Shown piece after piece: positions 19,590 through 28,055 of a DNA stretch of 64,000 nucleotides (its first letter is position 1; every line of letters starts with the position of its first letter). The notes below the pieces were generated by a model. The model searched no databases, was not told the origin of the DNA, and worked only from the letters and a program-made list of their open reading frames with translations. Source of the stretch: Methylocella silvestris BL2 (GTDB lineage Bacteria; Pseudomonadota; Alphaproteobacteria; Rhizobiales; Beijerinckiaceae); assembly GCF_000021745.1 (NCBI RefSeq), contig NC_011666.1:1426001-1490000 (forward strand), given 5' to 3'. The translations under genes were made by a program, and so were the position numbers.

Positions 19590-20843
19590 TCAGAGACCCG
19601 CGAGATATTGCGTCGGATCGACCGGCGTCGCGCCCTTGCGCAATTCAAAATGCAGCTGCGGCGACGCGACATTGCCGCTCTGGCCCGATTTGGCGATGGT
19701 CTGGCCGCGCTTGACGGTCTCGCCGCGCTTGACCTCGATGTCGCCATTGTTGGCGTAGGCCGAGACGAAGCCGTTCGGATGGCGGATCAGGATGAGATTG
19801 CCATAGCCCTTCAATTCGCTGCCGGCATAGGCGACGACGCCGCTCTCCGCCGCCTTCACCGAGGTGCCTTCCGGCACGGCGATGTTGATGCCGTCATTGC
19901 CGCCGGGCTTGAACGCCTGGATGATGCGGCCGCGCGCCGGCCAGCGGAATTCGGGGTTGGCGCCCGCCGCCTTGCCGGAGTCGCCCTCGTCCTCAGCCGC
20001 CGCTTTCGCCTCGACGGCTGGGGCCGCGGATTTCGCCGTCTCAGCCTTGGGCGTATCCGCCTTTGTCAAAGCGGCGGTCTTGACCGGCTCCGTCTTTATG
20101 GATGCCGCTTTCGTGCTCACGGCAGGCTGCGCAGCGGCGGCCTTGGCGGCGGCTTCAGCTGTTTTCTTCGGGGTTTCAGGGACAAAAGCCGCCGAACGCG
20201 GCGGAGCGCCCAGCTTTTCGCTCTTTGCCGCGCTATTGGCGGAAGCGCTCGCGAACTGCTGCGTCGCCGGGGCGCCCTTCAGAAGCTTGATCTTTTGCGC
20301 ATGCATCTCGTCGGGCGTGCGCGCCGGCTTGGGGGCAGAGACGGGCGCGGCAGCCGGCGCCTGCGCGACCGCCATCGGCGCGCCAACCGCATGATAAACG
20401 GGAATGATGACGCGCGCGCCGGGCTGCACCTGCGCCGCGTTCGAAAAGCCATTGGCCTTGAGCAGCGCGTCGGTCGGAACGCCGTAGCGGCGGGCGATGA
20501 GGTCGGCGCTCTCGCCCTGCGCGATGGAGATCGGCGTGCCTCCCGCAGCCGTCCAGCCGGCGGGGCCCTGTGCGCCATGCGCCGGCAGGGAGGCGACGAC
20601 GGCGGGGCGCTGCGATGAGGCCGCCGCGAGCGGACGGGACTGCACCGGCGTCACGGGCGCGCCCGGATTGATGCTCGACGTCGGCGCGGGATCGGTCGGC
20701 GCCTGCGCCGTCGAAAACGGATTGGAGAAAGGATCGGCCATGCGCTCCGATCCTGCGCAGCCGGCAAGCACGCTGGCGGAGACGCCGATGAGCGCGAACC
20801 GGAACGCGAGGCGTGAGCGATAAACCAATGCAATGTGACTCAT
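19590..20843 (-). CDS. nlpD: NlpD-like lipoprotein with LysM and degenerate LytM (M23) domain
   Basis: A 417-residue lipoprotein. The lipobox L-A-G-C near residue 30 predicts lipidation. A LysM domain (ISIAQGESADLIARRYGVPT to VIIPVYH) binds peptidoglycan. A long Ala/Lys-rich linker follows, then a C-terminal LytM domain starting at FRWPARGRIIQAF. In active enzymes the metal ligands are H-x3-D and H-x-H; here the first region reads GGNDGINIA and the second SPQLHFELR, so at least two ligands are missing, as in E. coli NlpD. It is therefore probably an amidase activator, not a peptidase. I chose the ATG at 20843 over a GTG at 20855. It lies downstream of pcm, as in the classic surE-pcm-nlpD order. 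Confidence 0.85.
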   Translation of the reverse strand: MSHIALVYRSRLAFRFALIGVSASVLAGCAGSERMADPFSNPFSTAQAPTDPAPTSSINPGAPVTPVQSRPLAAASSQRPAVVASLPAHGAQGPAGWTAAGGTPISIAQGESADLIARRYGVPTDALLKANGFSNAAQVQPGARVIIPVYHAVGAPMAVAQAPAAAPVSAPKPARTPDEMHAQKIKLLKGAPATQQFASASANSAAKSEKLGAPPRSAAFVPETPKKTAEAAAKAAAAQPAVSTKAASIKTEPVKTAALTKADTPKAETAKSAAPAVEAKAAAEDEGDSGKAAGANPEFRWPARGRIIQAFKPGGNDGINIAVPEGTSVKAAESGVVAYAGSELKGYGNLILIRHPNGFVSAYANNGDIEVKRGETVKRGQTIAKSGQSGNVASPQLHFELRKGATPVDPTQYLAGL

Positions 20844-20975
20844 GACGCAACCCACCGACGCAGCAGCTATGACCGCATTAAGGGCTACGCGAGTTAAGGG
20901 AGCGTTTAAGATGAACGCAACTTCAACAAAAAGAGAGAATGATTAAGCTTATCGTCCGGAAGTCTTCGCGCAGCC

Positions 20976-21680
20976 TCAAAGCGCGCGGGATTTACCGGCA
21001 AGGATCGGCTGCATCCGGCACGGGCAGACCGGCGCGACATCGAATCCGCCCCCGCCGTTGCGGGTCACGCGCACAATATGCTGGCGCCGCGGCTCGCCGC
21101 GATCGGGGCGCGCCATGACGAGAACGCCGCCGTCCGCCAGAACGCCGAGGAGCGCATCCGGCGGCTCGGCCAGGGCGCCCTGCACAATGATTTTGTCGAA
21201 GGGCCCGAATGCAGCGGCGCCAGCGAGGCCGTCGCCCCAGATCACACGCGCATTTTGAACGCCGAGCTGTTCCAGCCGCGCGCCGGCTTCCACCGCGAGG
21301 GTCTGAAAGCGCTCGAACGACACGATCCGGCTGGCGATGCGGGCGATCAGCGCGGCGGCGTAGCCGGAGCCGGCGCCGATCTCAAGCACAACACAGCGCG
21401 GCGAGAGAGACAGCGCTTCGATCATCCGCGCGCAGAGCCAGGGCTCGGGCAGAGTCTGGCCGCAGCGCAGCGGCAGGGCGAGATTGCGCCGGGCCAGGTC
21501 GCGGTAACGGTGCGGCACAAAAGTCTCGCGCGGAACCGTCTCGAGCGCGCGCAAAAGATTGACGTCCTGGATGCCGCGCGCCCGCATCTCGAGAAGAAAC
21601 GCCGCCTTCGATTGCGGGCGCAGAGCCGGAAATCCGGCGGCGGCGATCGGATCGGGCGGCGCCCCGTCGATTTGGCGCAT
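20976..21680 (-). CDS. pcm: Protein-L-isoaspartate O-methyltransferase
   Basis: A 234-residue SAM-dependent enzyme that repairs isoaspartyl residues in damaged proteins. ALETVPRETFVPH, the substrate loop with LPLRCGQTLPEPWLCARM (usually I-G-x-G-Q-T-I-S-x-P), the SAM motif VLEIGAGSGYAAALIA and the acidic FERF segment are present. I use the ATG at 21680, which has GAGGGGAG eight bases upstream; an ATG at 21716 is also in frame. The substrate loop is somewhat divergent from E. coli (CGQTLPEP). It is followed 132 bases later by the NlpD-like gene. Confidence 0.85.
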   Translation of the reverse strand: MRQIDGAPPDPIAAAGFPALRPQSKAAFLLEMRARGIQDVNLLRALETVPRETFVPHRYRDLARRNLALPLRCGQTLPEPWLCARMIEALSLSPRCVVLEIGAGSGYAAALIARIASRIVSFERFQTLAVEAGARLEQLGVQNARVIWGDGLAGAAAFGPFDKIIVQGALAEPPDALLGVLADGGVLVMARPDRGEPRRQHIVRVTRNGGGGFDVAPVCPCRMQPILAGKSRAL

Positions 21681-21860
21681 GCTTCGGGCTCCCCTCTGGC
21701 GGAGCCCGGCGCACATCGTCTGGCGTCGAATCGCGGGCGCTTCGCCCGACCGCTCATATCATTCGCGGCCGAATTGGCACAGCCATGCCGCGGATCGCGA
21801 TTCCGCGAGCGTCAGGCTGGATCTCGACGCTCCCGGCTCTATTTTTGCGGCAATTCGATT

Positions 21861-22193
21861 TCAGGCGGACTGAAACGCGTCCATCGCCCGCGCCGAATAG
21901 ATGAGCGCCGCGCCCTCGTTCAGCGCGATCGCGACGCCCAAGGCTTCAACGACTTCTTCTTTCGTGGCCCCGGCCTTGCGCGCGAGGTCGGAATGAAACG
22001 CGATACAGCCGTCGCACCGAGTCGTGACCGCCACGGCCAGCGCGATGAGCTCGCGCGTTTTGGCGCCAAGGCCGGCGCCGGCCGGAGCCGCGTCGGAGAG
22101 TATTTGGTTTCCCTTCAATATTCCCGGACTGATCTCACCGATCGTCGAGAGAGTTCCCATGAGCTGTTCGCGATAGGCGGCCCAATTCAACAT
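21861..22193 (-). CDS. AhpD-like carboxymuconolactone decarboxylase family protein
   Basis: A 110-residue all-helical protein of the CMD/AhpD family. The C-x-x-C redox motif is in TTRCDGCIAFHSDLARKAGAT, with the conserved His four residues after the second Cys, the arrangement of peroxidase-type AhpD proteins. The following EEVVEALGVAIALNEGAA helix is typical. It probably acts as a small thiol peroxidase or disulfide reductase. It is transcribed divergently from a TetR regulator across 86 bases that hold a perfect palindrome, so it is the likely regulated target. Confidence 0.85.
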   Translation of the reverse strand: MLNWAAYREQLMGTLSTIGEISPGILKGNQILSDAAPAGAGLGAKTRELIALAVAVTTRCDGCIAFHSDLARKAGATKEEVVEALGVAIALNEGAALIYSARAMDAFQSA

Positions 22194-22224
22194 ATCCGGC
22201 GTCTCCCTTGTTAATTTCTAGTGT

Positions 22225-22242
22225 CTACCTATTAATAGGTAG
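22225..22242. promoter_or_regulatory. Perfect 18-bp palindrome, probable TetR operator
   Basis: CTACCTATTAATAGGTAG is a perfect inverted repeat located between the divergent starts of the AhpD-like gene (22193) and the TetR gene (22280). Size and position fit a TetR-family operator that would control both genes. Confidence 0.75.
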
Positions 22243-22279
22243 TTGCCTTGGAGGCAAGCCTCATCCCAAGAATTATCCG

Positions 22280-22897
22280 ATGACAAAAACGTCAACAGCG
22301 ACAGCGGCTGGCCTGCGGCCGAAAGCGGCCACAGGCGACACGCGCCAGCGTCTCCTCGTTTGCGGAGAGGCATTGGTTCGCACGCGCGGCTTCAACGGGT
22401 TTAGCTATGCCGATCTCGCCTCAGCGGTCGGCGTGCGCACCGCAAGCATTCACTATTATTTTCCGAGCAAGACAGACCTCGGCGTGGCGCTGATCGCGTC
22501 ATATGACCAAAGATATGACGCCGCGATGGCGCAGATTGTCCGCTCCACCGAGGATGGCGTGCGCCGCATCCGCGCCTATGCTGACCTTTACCTCGACGGG
22601 CTGGAGCAAAATCTCGGCTGCCTTTGCGCCATTCTGGCGATAACGCCCGATTTTCTTCCGGTGGAAATGCGCGACGCCGTCGGGCGCTTCTTCAAAAAGC
22701 ATTTCCATTGGCTGGAACAGATGATTGAGGAAGGCCGGGCCAATGGATCTATTCGGGCCGACGCCGATCCGCAGCGCCAGGCGCGCATAATCATCGCCCT
22801 GCTCGAAGGCGCATTGTTGATGGAGCGCATGCTCGACGGCGAGAAAGGATTTCGCAGCGTCGTCGCGGCGATGGAGAGCCAGCTTCGTCCGCGCTGA
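22280..22897 (+). CDS. TetR/AcrR family transcriptional regulator
   Basis: A 205-residue regulator. The N-terminal helix-turn-helix spans TRQRLLVCGEALVRTRGFNG to VGVRTASIHYYFPSKTDLG, the usual TetR DNA-binding domain (about residues 20-68). The C-terminal ligand domain has Cys residues in NLGCLCAI, which might sense thiol-reactive or oxidising compounds, but this is inference. I use the ATG at 22280; an upstream ATG at 22208 would place the palindrome inside the gene. It probably represses itself and the AhpD-like gene. Confidence 0.9.
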   Translation: MTKTSTATAAGLRPKAATGDTRQRLLVCGEALVRTRGFNGFSYADLASAVGVRTASIHYYFPSKTDLGVALIASYDQRYDAAMAQIVRSTEDGVRRIRAYADLYLDGLEQNLGCLCAILAITPDFLPVEMRDAVGRFFKKHFHWLEQMIEEGRANGSIRADADPQRQARIIIALLEGALLMERMLDGEKGFRSVVAAMESQLRPR

Positions 22898-22956
22898 TCC
22901 CCGTAGGGTCAGCTCAAGGCATCGCGCGGCGCAAAGAAGCGGCGCGACAAATGAAT

Positions 22957-23715
22957 TTAGAGCAACGCCTGCGCGTAGCGAGTCAGCGTCGGCGTGTCGG
23001 TGATATCGAGGCGCAGCGGCGTCACCGAAATGCGGTTGTGCGCGAGCGCCTCGACGTCGGTTCCCTTCCCCGGCTCCGAAAAAGGACGATCAAAGGCGAT
23101 CCAGTAATAGGGGTTGCCGCGGCCGTCCGAGCGCGCGTCGACATTGACGAGATAGCCGCGCCGGCCCTGCGCCGTCACCGCGACGCCCTCGACCGCATCT
23201 GGCGGACAATCGGGGAAATTGACGTTGACCACGGTGTTCGCAGGAACGCCCGTCGCCAGGATTTTCTCGATGAGGCCCGGCGCATGAGCCTGCGCGCAGC
23301 TCCAGAAGGCCTTCTCGCGGCCCGCGCGGCCATAGGCCTGCGACAGGGCGATCGCCGGAATGCCGAGAATGGCGCCTTCCATGGCGCCCGCCACCGTTCC
23401 CGAATAGATCACGTCCTCGGCGACATTCTGCCCGGAATTGACGCCGGAGAGCACGACGTCGGGCTCGCGCCCGTCAAGAATGCGGCGCACCCCCATGATG
23501 ACGCAATCGGTGGGCGTTCCCTTCACGGCGTAGCGCCGCTCGGAGATCCTGCGCAGCCGCAGCGGATCGTTCAGCGATAGCGAATGGGCGACGCCGGACT
23601 GATCGCTTTCGGGCGCGACGACATAAACATCATCCGAGAGCGCTGCGGCGATCTCCTCCAGCACGCGAAGCCCGGGCGCATGGACGCCGTCGTCATTGGT
23701 CACGAGAATGCGCAT
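22957..23715 (-). CDS. surE: 5'/3'-nucleotidase SurE
   Basis: A 252-residue metal-dependent nucleotidase and survival protein. The start MRILVTNDDGVHAPGL carries the D-D metal ligands, VAPESDQSG and HSLSLNDPLRLR follow, and DVVLSGVNSGQNVAEDVIYSG carries the conserved Asn. The ATG at 23715 has AGGAG upstream and matches the family start; the frame extends further but without support. It dephosphorylates nucleoside monophosphates and may act on exopolyphosphate. In many proteobacteria it is directly followed by pcm and nlpD; here a TetR/AhpD-like module lies in between. Confidence 0.95.
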   Translation of the reverse strand: MRILVTNDDGVHAPGLRVLEEIAAALSDDVYVVAPESDQSGVAHSLSLNDPLRLRRISERRYAVKGTPTDCVIMGVRRILDGREPDVVLSGVNSGQNVAEDVIYSGTVAGAMEGAILGIPAIALSQAYGRAGREKAFWSCAQAHAPGLIEKILATGVPANTVVNVNFPDCPPDAVEGVAVTAQGRRGYLVNVDARSDGRGNPYYWIAFDRPFSEPGKGTDVEALAHNRISVTPLRLDITDTPTLTRYAQALL

Positions 23716-23912
23716 CAATTCGCTCCTGTAACCGCCGGCGGCATGACGCCAACGCCGCGCCGAAGCGGTCCGGCCGGCCATGTGTCAATCGAAAGCGTTA
23801 AAGGACGGGGGAGCCGATCGCGTCCGCTCTATAGGAGCAGGAAGGCTCGCGCGTCAAACGGAATGAGGGCTGGTCCTGCGGCCCGATCGCCGCAGCCTTA
23901 CGCCGCGGCCGG

Positions 23913-24821
23913 CTATTTCGCGCAGGCGGATTCGGTTATGATGTCGAGGCTTGAGAGCTCGCCCGAGAGGATAAAATCGCCATAATCGAGCTTGAGCGCC
24001 CGCGATATTCCGTTCTGATATAGGTCAAAAGCAAGAATATAGCTTGGGCTTTCATCCTTTTTGCCCGTTTCGAAATAGCTGATCGAAACCGGCCATCGCG
24101 TCATCCCGGCAAGTTCGCCAATCTGCGCCGCCTTTTCCGGAACCGGCGTATTGATTGGACGGCCGATATAGGTCGTCGTCTCGAAGAGCTTTTCACCGGT
24201 GTCCGAACCGTCGAAGACTTTGAGTTCGAGAAGATTCTTTCCGGCTTCTGCCGCGGCGATGATGCGCTTCAGGTGCTCGGTTGGAAAGACCACGTCGTCG
24301 CCGAGTTCGAGCTTGCTGCGCTTCGGCTTGGCGAGATTGACGAGCAGCGGACCGCGGCCGGCCTTCACCGCCTTGCCGTCGATCGATTCGGCAAGGCCAT
24401 TGTCGACGCGAGTCTGCATCTTGAAATCGAACGTCTTGCCGTCCGAATCCTCGAAGGTCGCCGAAAGCATATCCGAGACGCGGGTCGGACCTTCGGCCGG
24501 CTGCAATTCGGTCATCTGCCGGAAGTTCTGCACATAGCCTTCGCAAGGAGAGCCGGTGAAATCAAACGCAATGCGGCCATGCGCGGCGGTCGGGCTCTTG
24601 GCGCCGACGGATTTTGAAAGGCTCAACTCATAGACGGCGCGATGCGGCGTCAGCGAGATGGCGGCTGCTGGATCGGCGTCCTTCAGCTGATCCATCTTGA
24701 CGTGATCGGGCTTGATCTGATCCGGCGCCGTTCGGCCGGCCTCGGCGCGGACAACGGCCCCGCCAGCGACTAGACAAATAAACGCGCCGGAAATCAGGAG
24801 CCGTGCATGTGAGTAAGACAT
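23913..24821 (-). CDS. eipB: EipB-like periplasmic envelope integrity protein (DUF1849)
   Basis: A 302-residue exported protein with a signal peptide over residues 1-26 (MSYSHARLLISGAFICLVAG start, V-R-A-E cleavage). The segments ISLTPHRAVYELSLSKS, GRIAFDFTGSPCEGYVQNFRQ and SYFETGKKDESPSYILAFDLYQNG match the DUF1849/EipB family of alphaproteobacteria. In Brucella this family forms a spiral-shaped beta-barrel in the periplasm and is needed for envelope integrity. One Cys in SPCEGY and one near the C-terminus (ESACAK) could form the conserved disulfide. AAGGA precedes the ATG. Confidence 0.85.
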   Translation of the reverse strand: MSYSHARLLISGAFICLVAGGAVVRAEAGRTAPDQIKPDHVKMDQLKDADPAAAISLTPHRAVYELSLSKSVGAKSPTAAHGRIAFDFTGSPCEGYVQNFRQMTELQPAEGPTRVSDMLSATFEDSDGKTFDFKMQTRVDNGLAESIDGKAVKAGRGPLLVNLAKPKRSKLELGDDVVFPTEHLKRIIAAAEAGKNLLELKVFDGSDTGEKLFETTTYIGRPINTPVPEKAAQIGELAGMTRWPVSISYFETGKKDESPSYILAFDLYQNGISRALKLDYGDFILSGELSSLDIITESACAK

Positions 24822-25433
24822 GTTCGTTGATCCTTGATGATGGCGACGGCCAAACGGTTCCCTCCCCAGGAAACGAATCTTGCCAAGGCGTGCAGCCTAA
24901 GGTGATTGGACGGCGCTTGCAACTTATACAGGCCGATGGCGCGCTGGGCAGGCCCTCGCGCGCAGCGCCGGCCGGGGTTTTACTGCTCTGCGTCCGGGGC
25001 GGAGCGCCCATAATGTCACGGATGGCGCGATGTTTGCTTGGCGTTTCTTGAATGAACGGTGGACATCTTCGAGAGGCCGTGTCCCGCGGCTTTGAACGCG
25101 AATCGATCCGCGGCGTTACAATGCTGGCGCCGGAAGGCTGCCCCAAACTGGCAAAATTGGTCGCGCTTCGTTAAATTTCCCTTACAGAGAGCCGCTATTT
25201 GAACGATTCATCTGGCAATTAACCAAGCCCGGCGATTTGCCGGTCGGGAGGCTTGCGAGCAAAGCAAAAGGATTGCGCGACCGCTAACGAAGATTTCACG
25301 CCAGGCTCACACAATAAGCGAGTTGCGCCCAATCCTCTCCGCGGAGCGGCGGGGCTGTCATTGTCAGGGTGCTCGAACTGTTGTATTTATCATCGGCGAA
25401 TGACCTCAATCTTTGAGGCGCAAGGGCTATCTG
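24822..25433. other. Large intergenic region
   Basis: A gap of about 610 bases between the divergent eipB and the next rightward gene. No ORF in it looks coding, no tRNA-like fold or terminator is visible, and it contains an AT-richer stretch around 25150-25230 that may carry promoters. Confidence 0.5.
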
Positions 25434-26399
25434 ATGCTGTATGGAACTTTCATCTACTTCAGAGATTCTATTCGGCGGTTCCCGGCTCTACATCGATTGG
25501 TTTGGCGGACGCGCAAGGCCATCTGGGCGTTGCAGAATATCGGACAGCCAAAACGGCCGATCGTCGACGCCGGCCCGGTCGTGATCGAAGCCATTCGCAC
25601 TGGGCGGCCAATGGCCGCAGGAAAAATCGGCTTCACGGAATTGCTGGGCGTCCGGCATTACGTCAAGCGCAGGGAAGCGCGCGCGAAGCGGCAACCCTTG
25701 CCGCCCTATCCCCCCTATGCGGCGGATACGCTGTTCATCAATTCGGGCGTGTTTCCAAAGACCGACGAATTCTACGACCGCTTCGGCGCCTTCTTCATCG
25801 AAGCTATCGCTAATATGGACGTCTTGGCGTCCTGGGGCCTCGCCGGAGAAGCCAACATCTTCAACACGGTCGCGCCCGAGGCGACTCTTGTGACGCGGAT
25901 GAGCCTTGAGCCCTATCTGCAGTCTGCTCCCTGGACGGCGGCTCTCGAAGGCAAGCGGGTCCTGATCGTCTCGCCCTTCATCGACACGATTTCGCAGCAA
26001 TACCAGCGTCGTGAGGAGATCTGGGAGGACAAGAGCATCCTGCCCGCCTTCACCATGCTCTCGCTCCGGGCCCCGTTCAGCGCAGGGTTGGTCCCGCCGA
26101 AACAACCGGACTGGATCGCCGCGGTCGAGGAGCTGAAGGCGCAGATGGACGCGATCGATTTCGACGTCGCGCTGATCGGAGCCGGCGCTTTTTCGTTGCC
26201 GCTCGCGACCCACGCCAAGAAGCGCGGCGGCGTCGGCATTCATATGGGCGGATCGCTGCAGCTGCTGTTCGGCGTCTATGGCAACAGGTGGAAAGAAGAC
26301 AAGGAATTCCAGCGCTTCTTCAACGACAGCTGGGTGCGGCCGAGCGCCGCCGAAACGCCCGAAGAAGTCCATAAGAACGAGAACGCCTGCTACTGGTAG
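25434..26399 (+). CDS. Uncharacterised protein, possible GT-D-fold glycosyltransferase
   Basis: A 321-residue cytosolic protein without membrane segments. The C-terminal part (FDVALIGAGAFSLPLATHAKKR and GVGIHMGGSLQLLFGVYGNRW) resembles the GT-D fold domain found in DUF1792-type glycosyltransferases, as I recall it. A central WTAALEGKRVLIVSPFIDTI segment looks Rossmann-like. The true start is unsure: a TTG at 25413 opens the frame, but the ATG at 25434 has an AAGGG nearby. No sugar or polysaccharide genes flank it, so the donor and acceptor are unknown. Confidence 0.5.
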   Translation: MLYGTFIYFRDSIRRFPALHRLVWRTRKAIWALQNIGQPKRPIVDAGPVVIEAIRTGRPMAAGKIGFTELLGVRHYVKRREARAKRQPLPPYPPYAADTLFINSGVFPKTDEFYDRFGAFFIEAIANMDVLASWGLAGEANIFNTVAPEATLVTRMSLEPYLQSAPWTAALEGKRVLIVSPFIDTISQQYQRREEIWEDKSILPAFTMLSLRAPFSAGLVPPKQPDWIAAVEELKAQMDAIDFDVALIGAGAFSLPLATHAKKRGGVGIHMGGSLQLLFGVYGNRWKEDKEFQRFFNDSWVRPSAAETPEEVHKNENACYW

Positions 26400-26520
26400 G
26401 CGGACCGAAGAAATCGCCAGCAGTGCGAGGCGTTGACGAAAGCTGAAATTTTCGTCTCCGGGCGCTACTGGCCGGCGCCAATATGCTCTATATGCTCCGC
26501 AAAACAAACGGAGCCTGAGC

Positions 26521-26994
26521 ATGAGCAAGACGGAAGCAAAACTGGCGGCGCTTGGCGTTACTCTGCCGACCCCGGCCGCGCCGGTCGCCAATTACCTCGG
26601 CTATGTGGCGACAGGCTCGCTGCTCGTCATTTCCGGTCAACTGCCCTTTGGCGCCGACGGCAAGATCGATCCCGCGCATGCGGGCAAGATCGGCGCGGAA
26701 GTCTCGGCTGAGGCGGCCAAGGCGGCGGCGCGGCTCTGCGTCATCAATGTTCTGGCTCAGGCCAGGGCCGCCCTCGGCGATCTCGACCGGATCGTGCGGT
26801 GCGTGCGGCTCGGCGGTTTCATGAACGCCGGCCCCGGCTATTTCAATCTGCCGCCTGTGATGAACGGCGCATCCAATTTCATCGTCGAGGTTTTGGGTGA
26901 GGCCGGACGCCACGCGCGCTCAACCGTCGGCGTCGCCGAACTACCGCTGAACAGCGCGGTCGAAGTCGAGGCCATGTTCGAATTTTCGGCCTGA
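26521..26994 (+). CDS. RidA/YjgF family protein
   Basis: A 157-residue protein of the longer RidA subgroup. VATGSLLVISGQLPFGADG, AAKAAARLCVINVLAQARAALGDLDR and GYFNLPPVMNGASNFIVEVLGEAGRHARSTVG are the family blocks, with the conserved Arg in the final H-A-R-S-T segment that binds the carboxylate of imine intermediates. RidA proteins hydrolyse reactive enamines and imines formed by PLP enzymes. GGAG precedes the ATG. The glycerophosphodiesterase starts nine bases after its stop, so they form an operon. Confidence 0.9.
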   Translation: MSKTEAKLAALGVTLPTPAAPVANYLGYVATGSLLVISGQLPFGADGKIDPAHAGKIGAEVSAEAAKAAARLCVINVLAQARAALGDLDRIVRCVRLGGFMNAGPGYFNLPPVMNGASNFIVEVLGEAGRHARSTVGVAELPLNSAVEVEAMFEFSA

Positions 26995-27003
26995 CGGCGA
27001 GCG

Positions 27004-27771
27004 ATGAAACGCCACCGCGCGACGGTAGACGCTCCGGCCTGGCTGACGGCGCGCCCGATCGCCCATCGCGGGCTGCACTGCATCGCGCGCGGCGTCGTCG
27101 AAAACAGCATCGCCGCGGCGGAAGCGGCGATCGCTAAAGCCTACGCCATCGAATGCGACCTCGAACTGGCGGGCGATGGCGAAGCTGTGGTGTTTCACGA
27201 CGAAACGCTGGACCGGCTAACCCATGCCGAGGGCCGCGTCGCTCAGTTCTCCAGCGCCGAACTCGAAACTGTGGGTTTTCGCGGCGCCGACGCCCATATC
27301 AAAACCCTGCGCGCCTTCCTCGCCGCGGTCGCCGGCCGGACGCCCCTCATCATCGAAATCAAGAGCCGCTTCGACAGCGATTTCCGCCTCGCCGAACGCG
27401 CGCTCGAAGCGTTGTCCTCCTACGCCGGACCCGCCGCGCTGAAAAGCTTCGATCCCGTTATCGTCGCCTTCCTGCGGGCGCGCCGGCCGGGACGGCCGGT
27501 CGGCCTGATCGCCGAGGCGCATTTTACGGCCGCCGACTGGCCGCGTCTTTCGGTCAAGCAGCGCGTCGGCCTGGAAGCGTTCACGGATTTCGCGCTGGCG
27601 CGGCCGGATTTTCTCTCCTGGAATGTCGCCGATCTGCCGCATGCGGCGCCGCAACTCTGCCGCCACAGCCTTGGGCTTCCCGTCATGACCTGGACAGTTC
27701 GGACGGACGAAGAACGGCGCCGGGCCGCCCATTTCGCCGACCAGATCATCTTTGAAGGCTTTGAGCCATAA
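27004..27771 (+). CDS. Glycerophosphodiester phosphodiesterase family protein
   Basis: A 255-residue TIM-barrel phosphodiesterase without a signal peptide, so probably cytosolic. The catalytic residues are visible as PIAHRGLH (His21, Arg22), AIECDLELAGDG (Glu50, Asp52) and VVFHDETLDRLT (His65), with LIIEIKSRFD as the second acidic segment. It likely cleaves glycerophosphodiesters to glycerol-3-phosphate and an alcohol. A conserved WTVRTDEE segment lies near the C-terminus. It is co-transcribed with the RidA gene. Confidence 0.9.
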   Translation: MKRHRATVDAPAWLTARPIAHRGLHCIARGVVENSIAAAEAAIAKAYAIECDLELAGDGEAVVFHDETLDRLTHAEGRVAQFSSAELETVGFRGADAHIKTLRAFLAAVAGRTPLIIEIKSRFDSDFRLAERALEALSSYAGPAALKSFDPVIVAFLRARRPGRPVGLIAEAHFTAADWPRLSVKQRVGLEAFTDFALARPDFLSWNVADLPHAAPQLCRHSLGLPVMTWTVRTDEERRRAAHFADQIIFEGFEP

Positions 27772-27968
27772 AATCATCCGGCTCCAACGAGCGGATTTGT
27801 CAGCGCGCCTTTGCGTATCCGAGATGAAACTGACATCGCCTGGAGCGACACTGTTTACTGCCGAGATCTCGTTGTTCGCACCGCGCGCGGCTACTGTATT
27901 CTTTCATGCATAGCTAAAAGCGCGTGAACAATAAATTCCAAAGAAAAGCTAGCTGAAAAAACATTTAT

Positions 27969-27986
27969 GAGTTGTTATAGCAACTC
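27969..27986. promoter_or_regulatory. Short inverted repeat upstream of the S1 protease
   Basis: GAGTTG and CAACTC flank a six-base centre in the AT-rich 284-base region before the protease gene. It could be an operator or a 5' hairpin in the mRNA; no regulator can be named. Confidence 0.3.
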
Positions 27987-28055
27987 CAAAGGATAGAGTC
28001 GTATAGTGGCGTTATCTGCATTCAACAATGATATTCGTGAATTCGGGGAGAGGTA

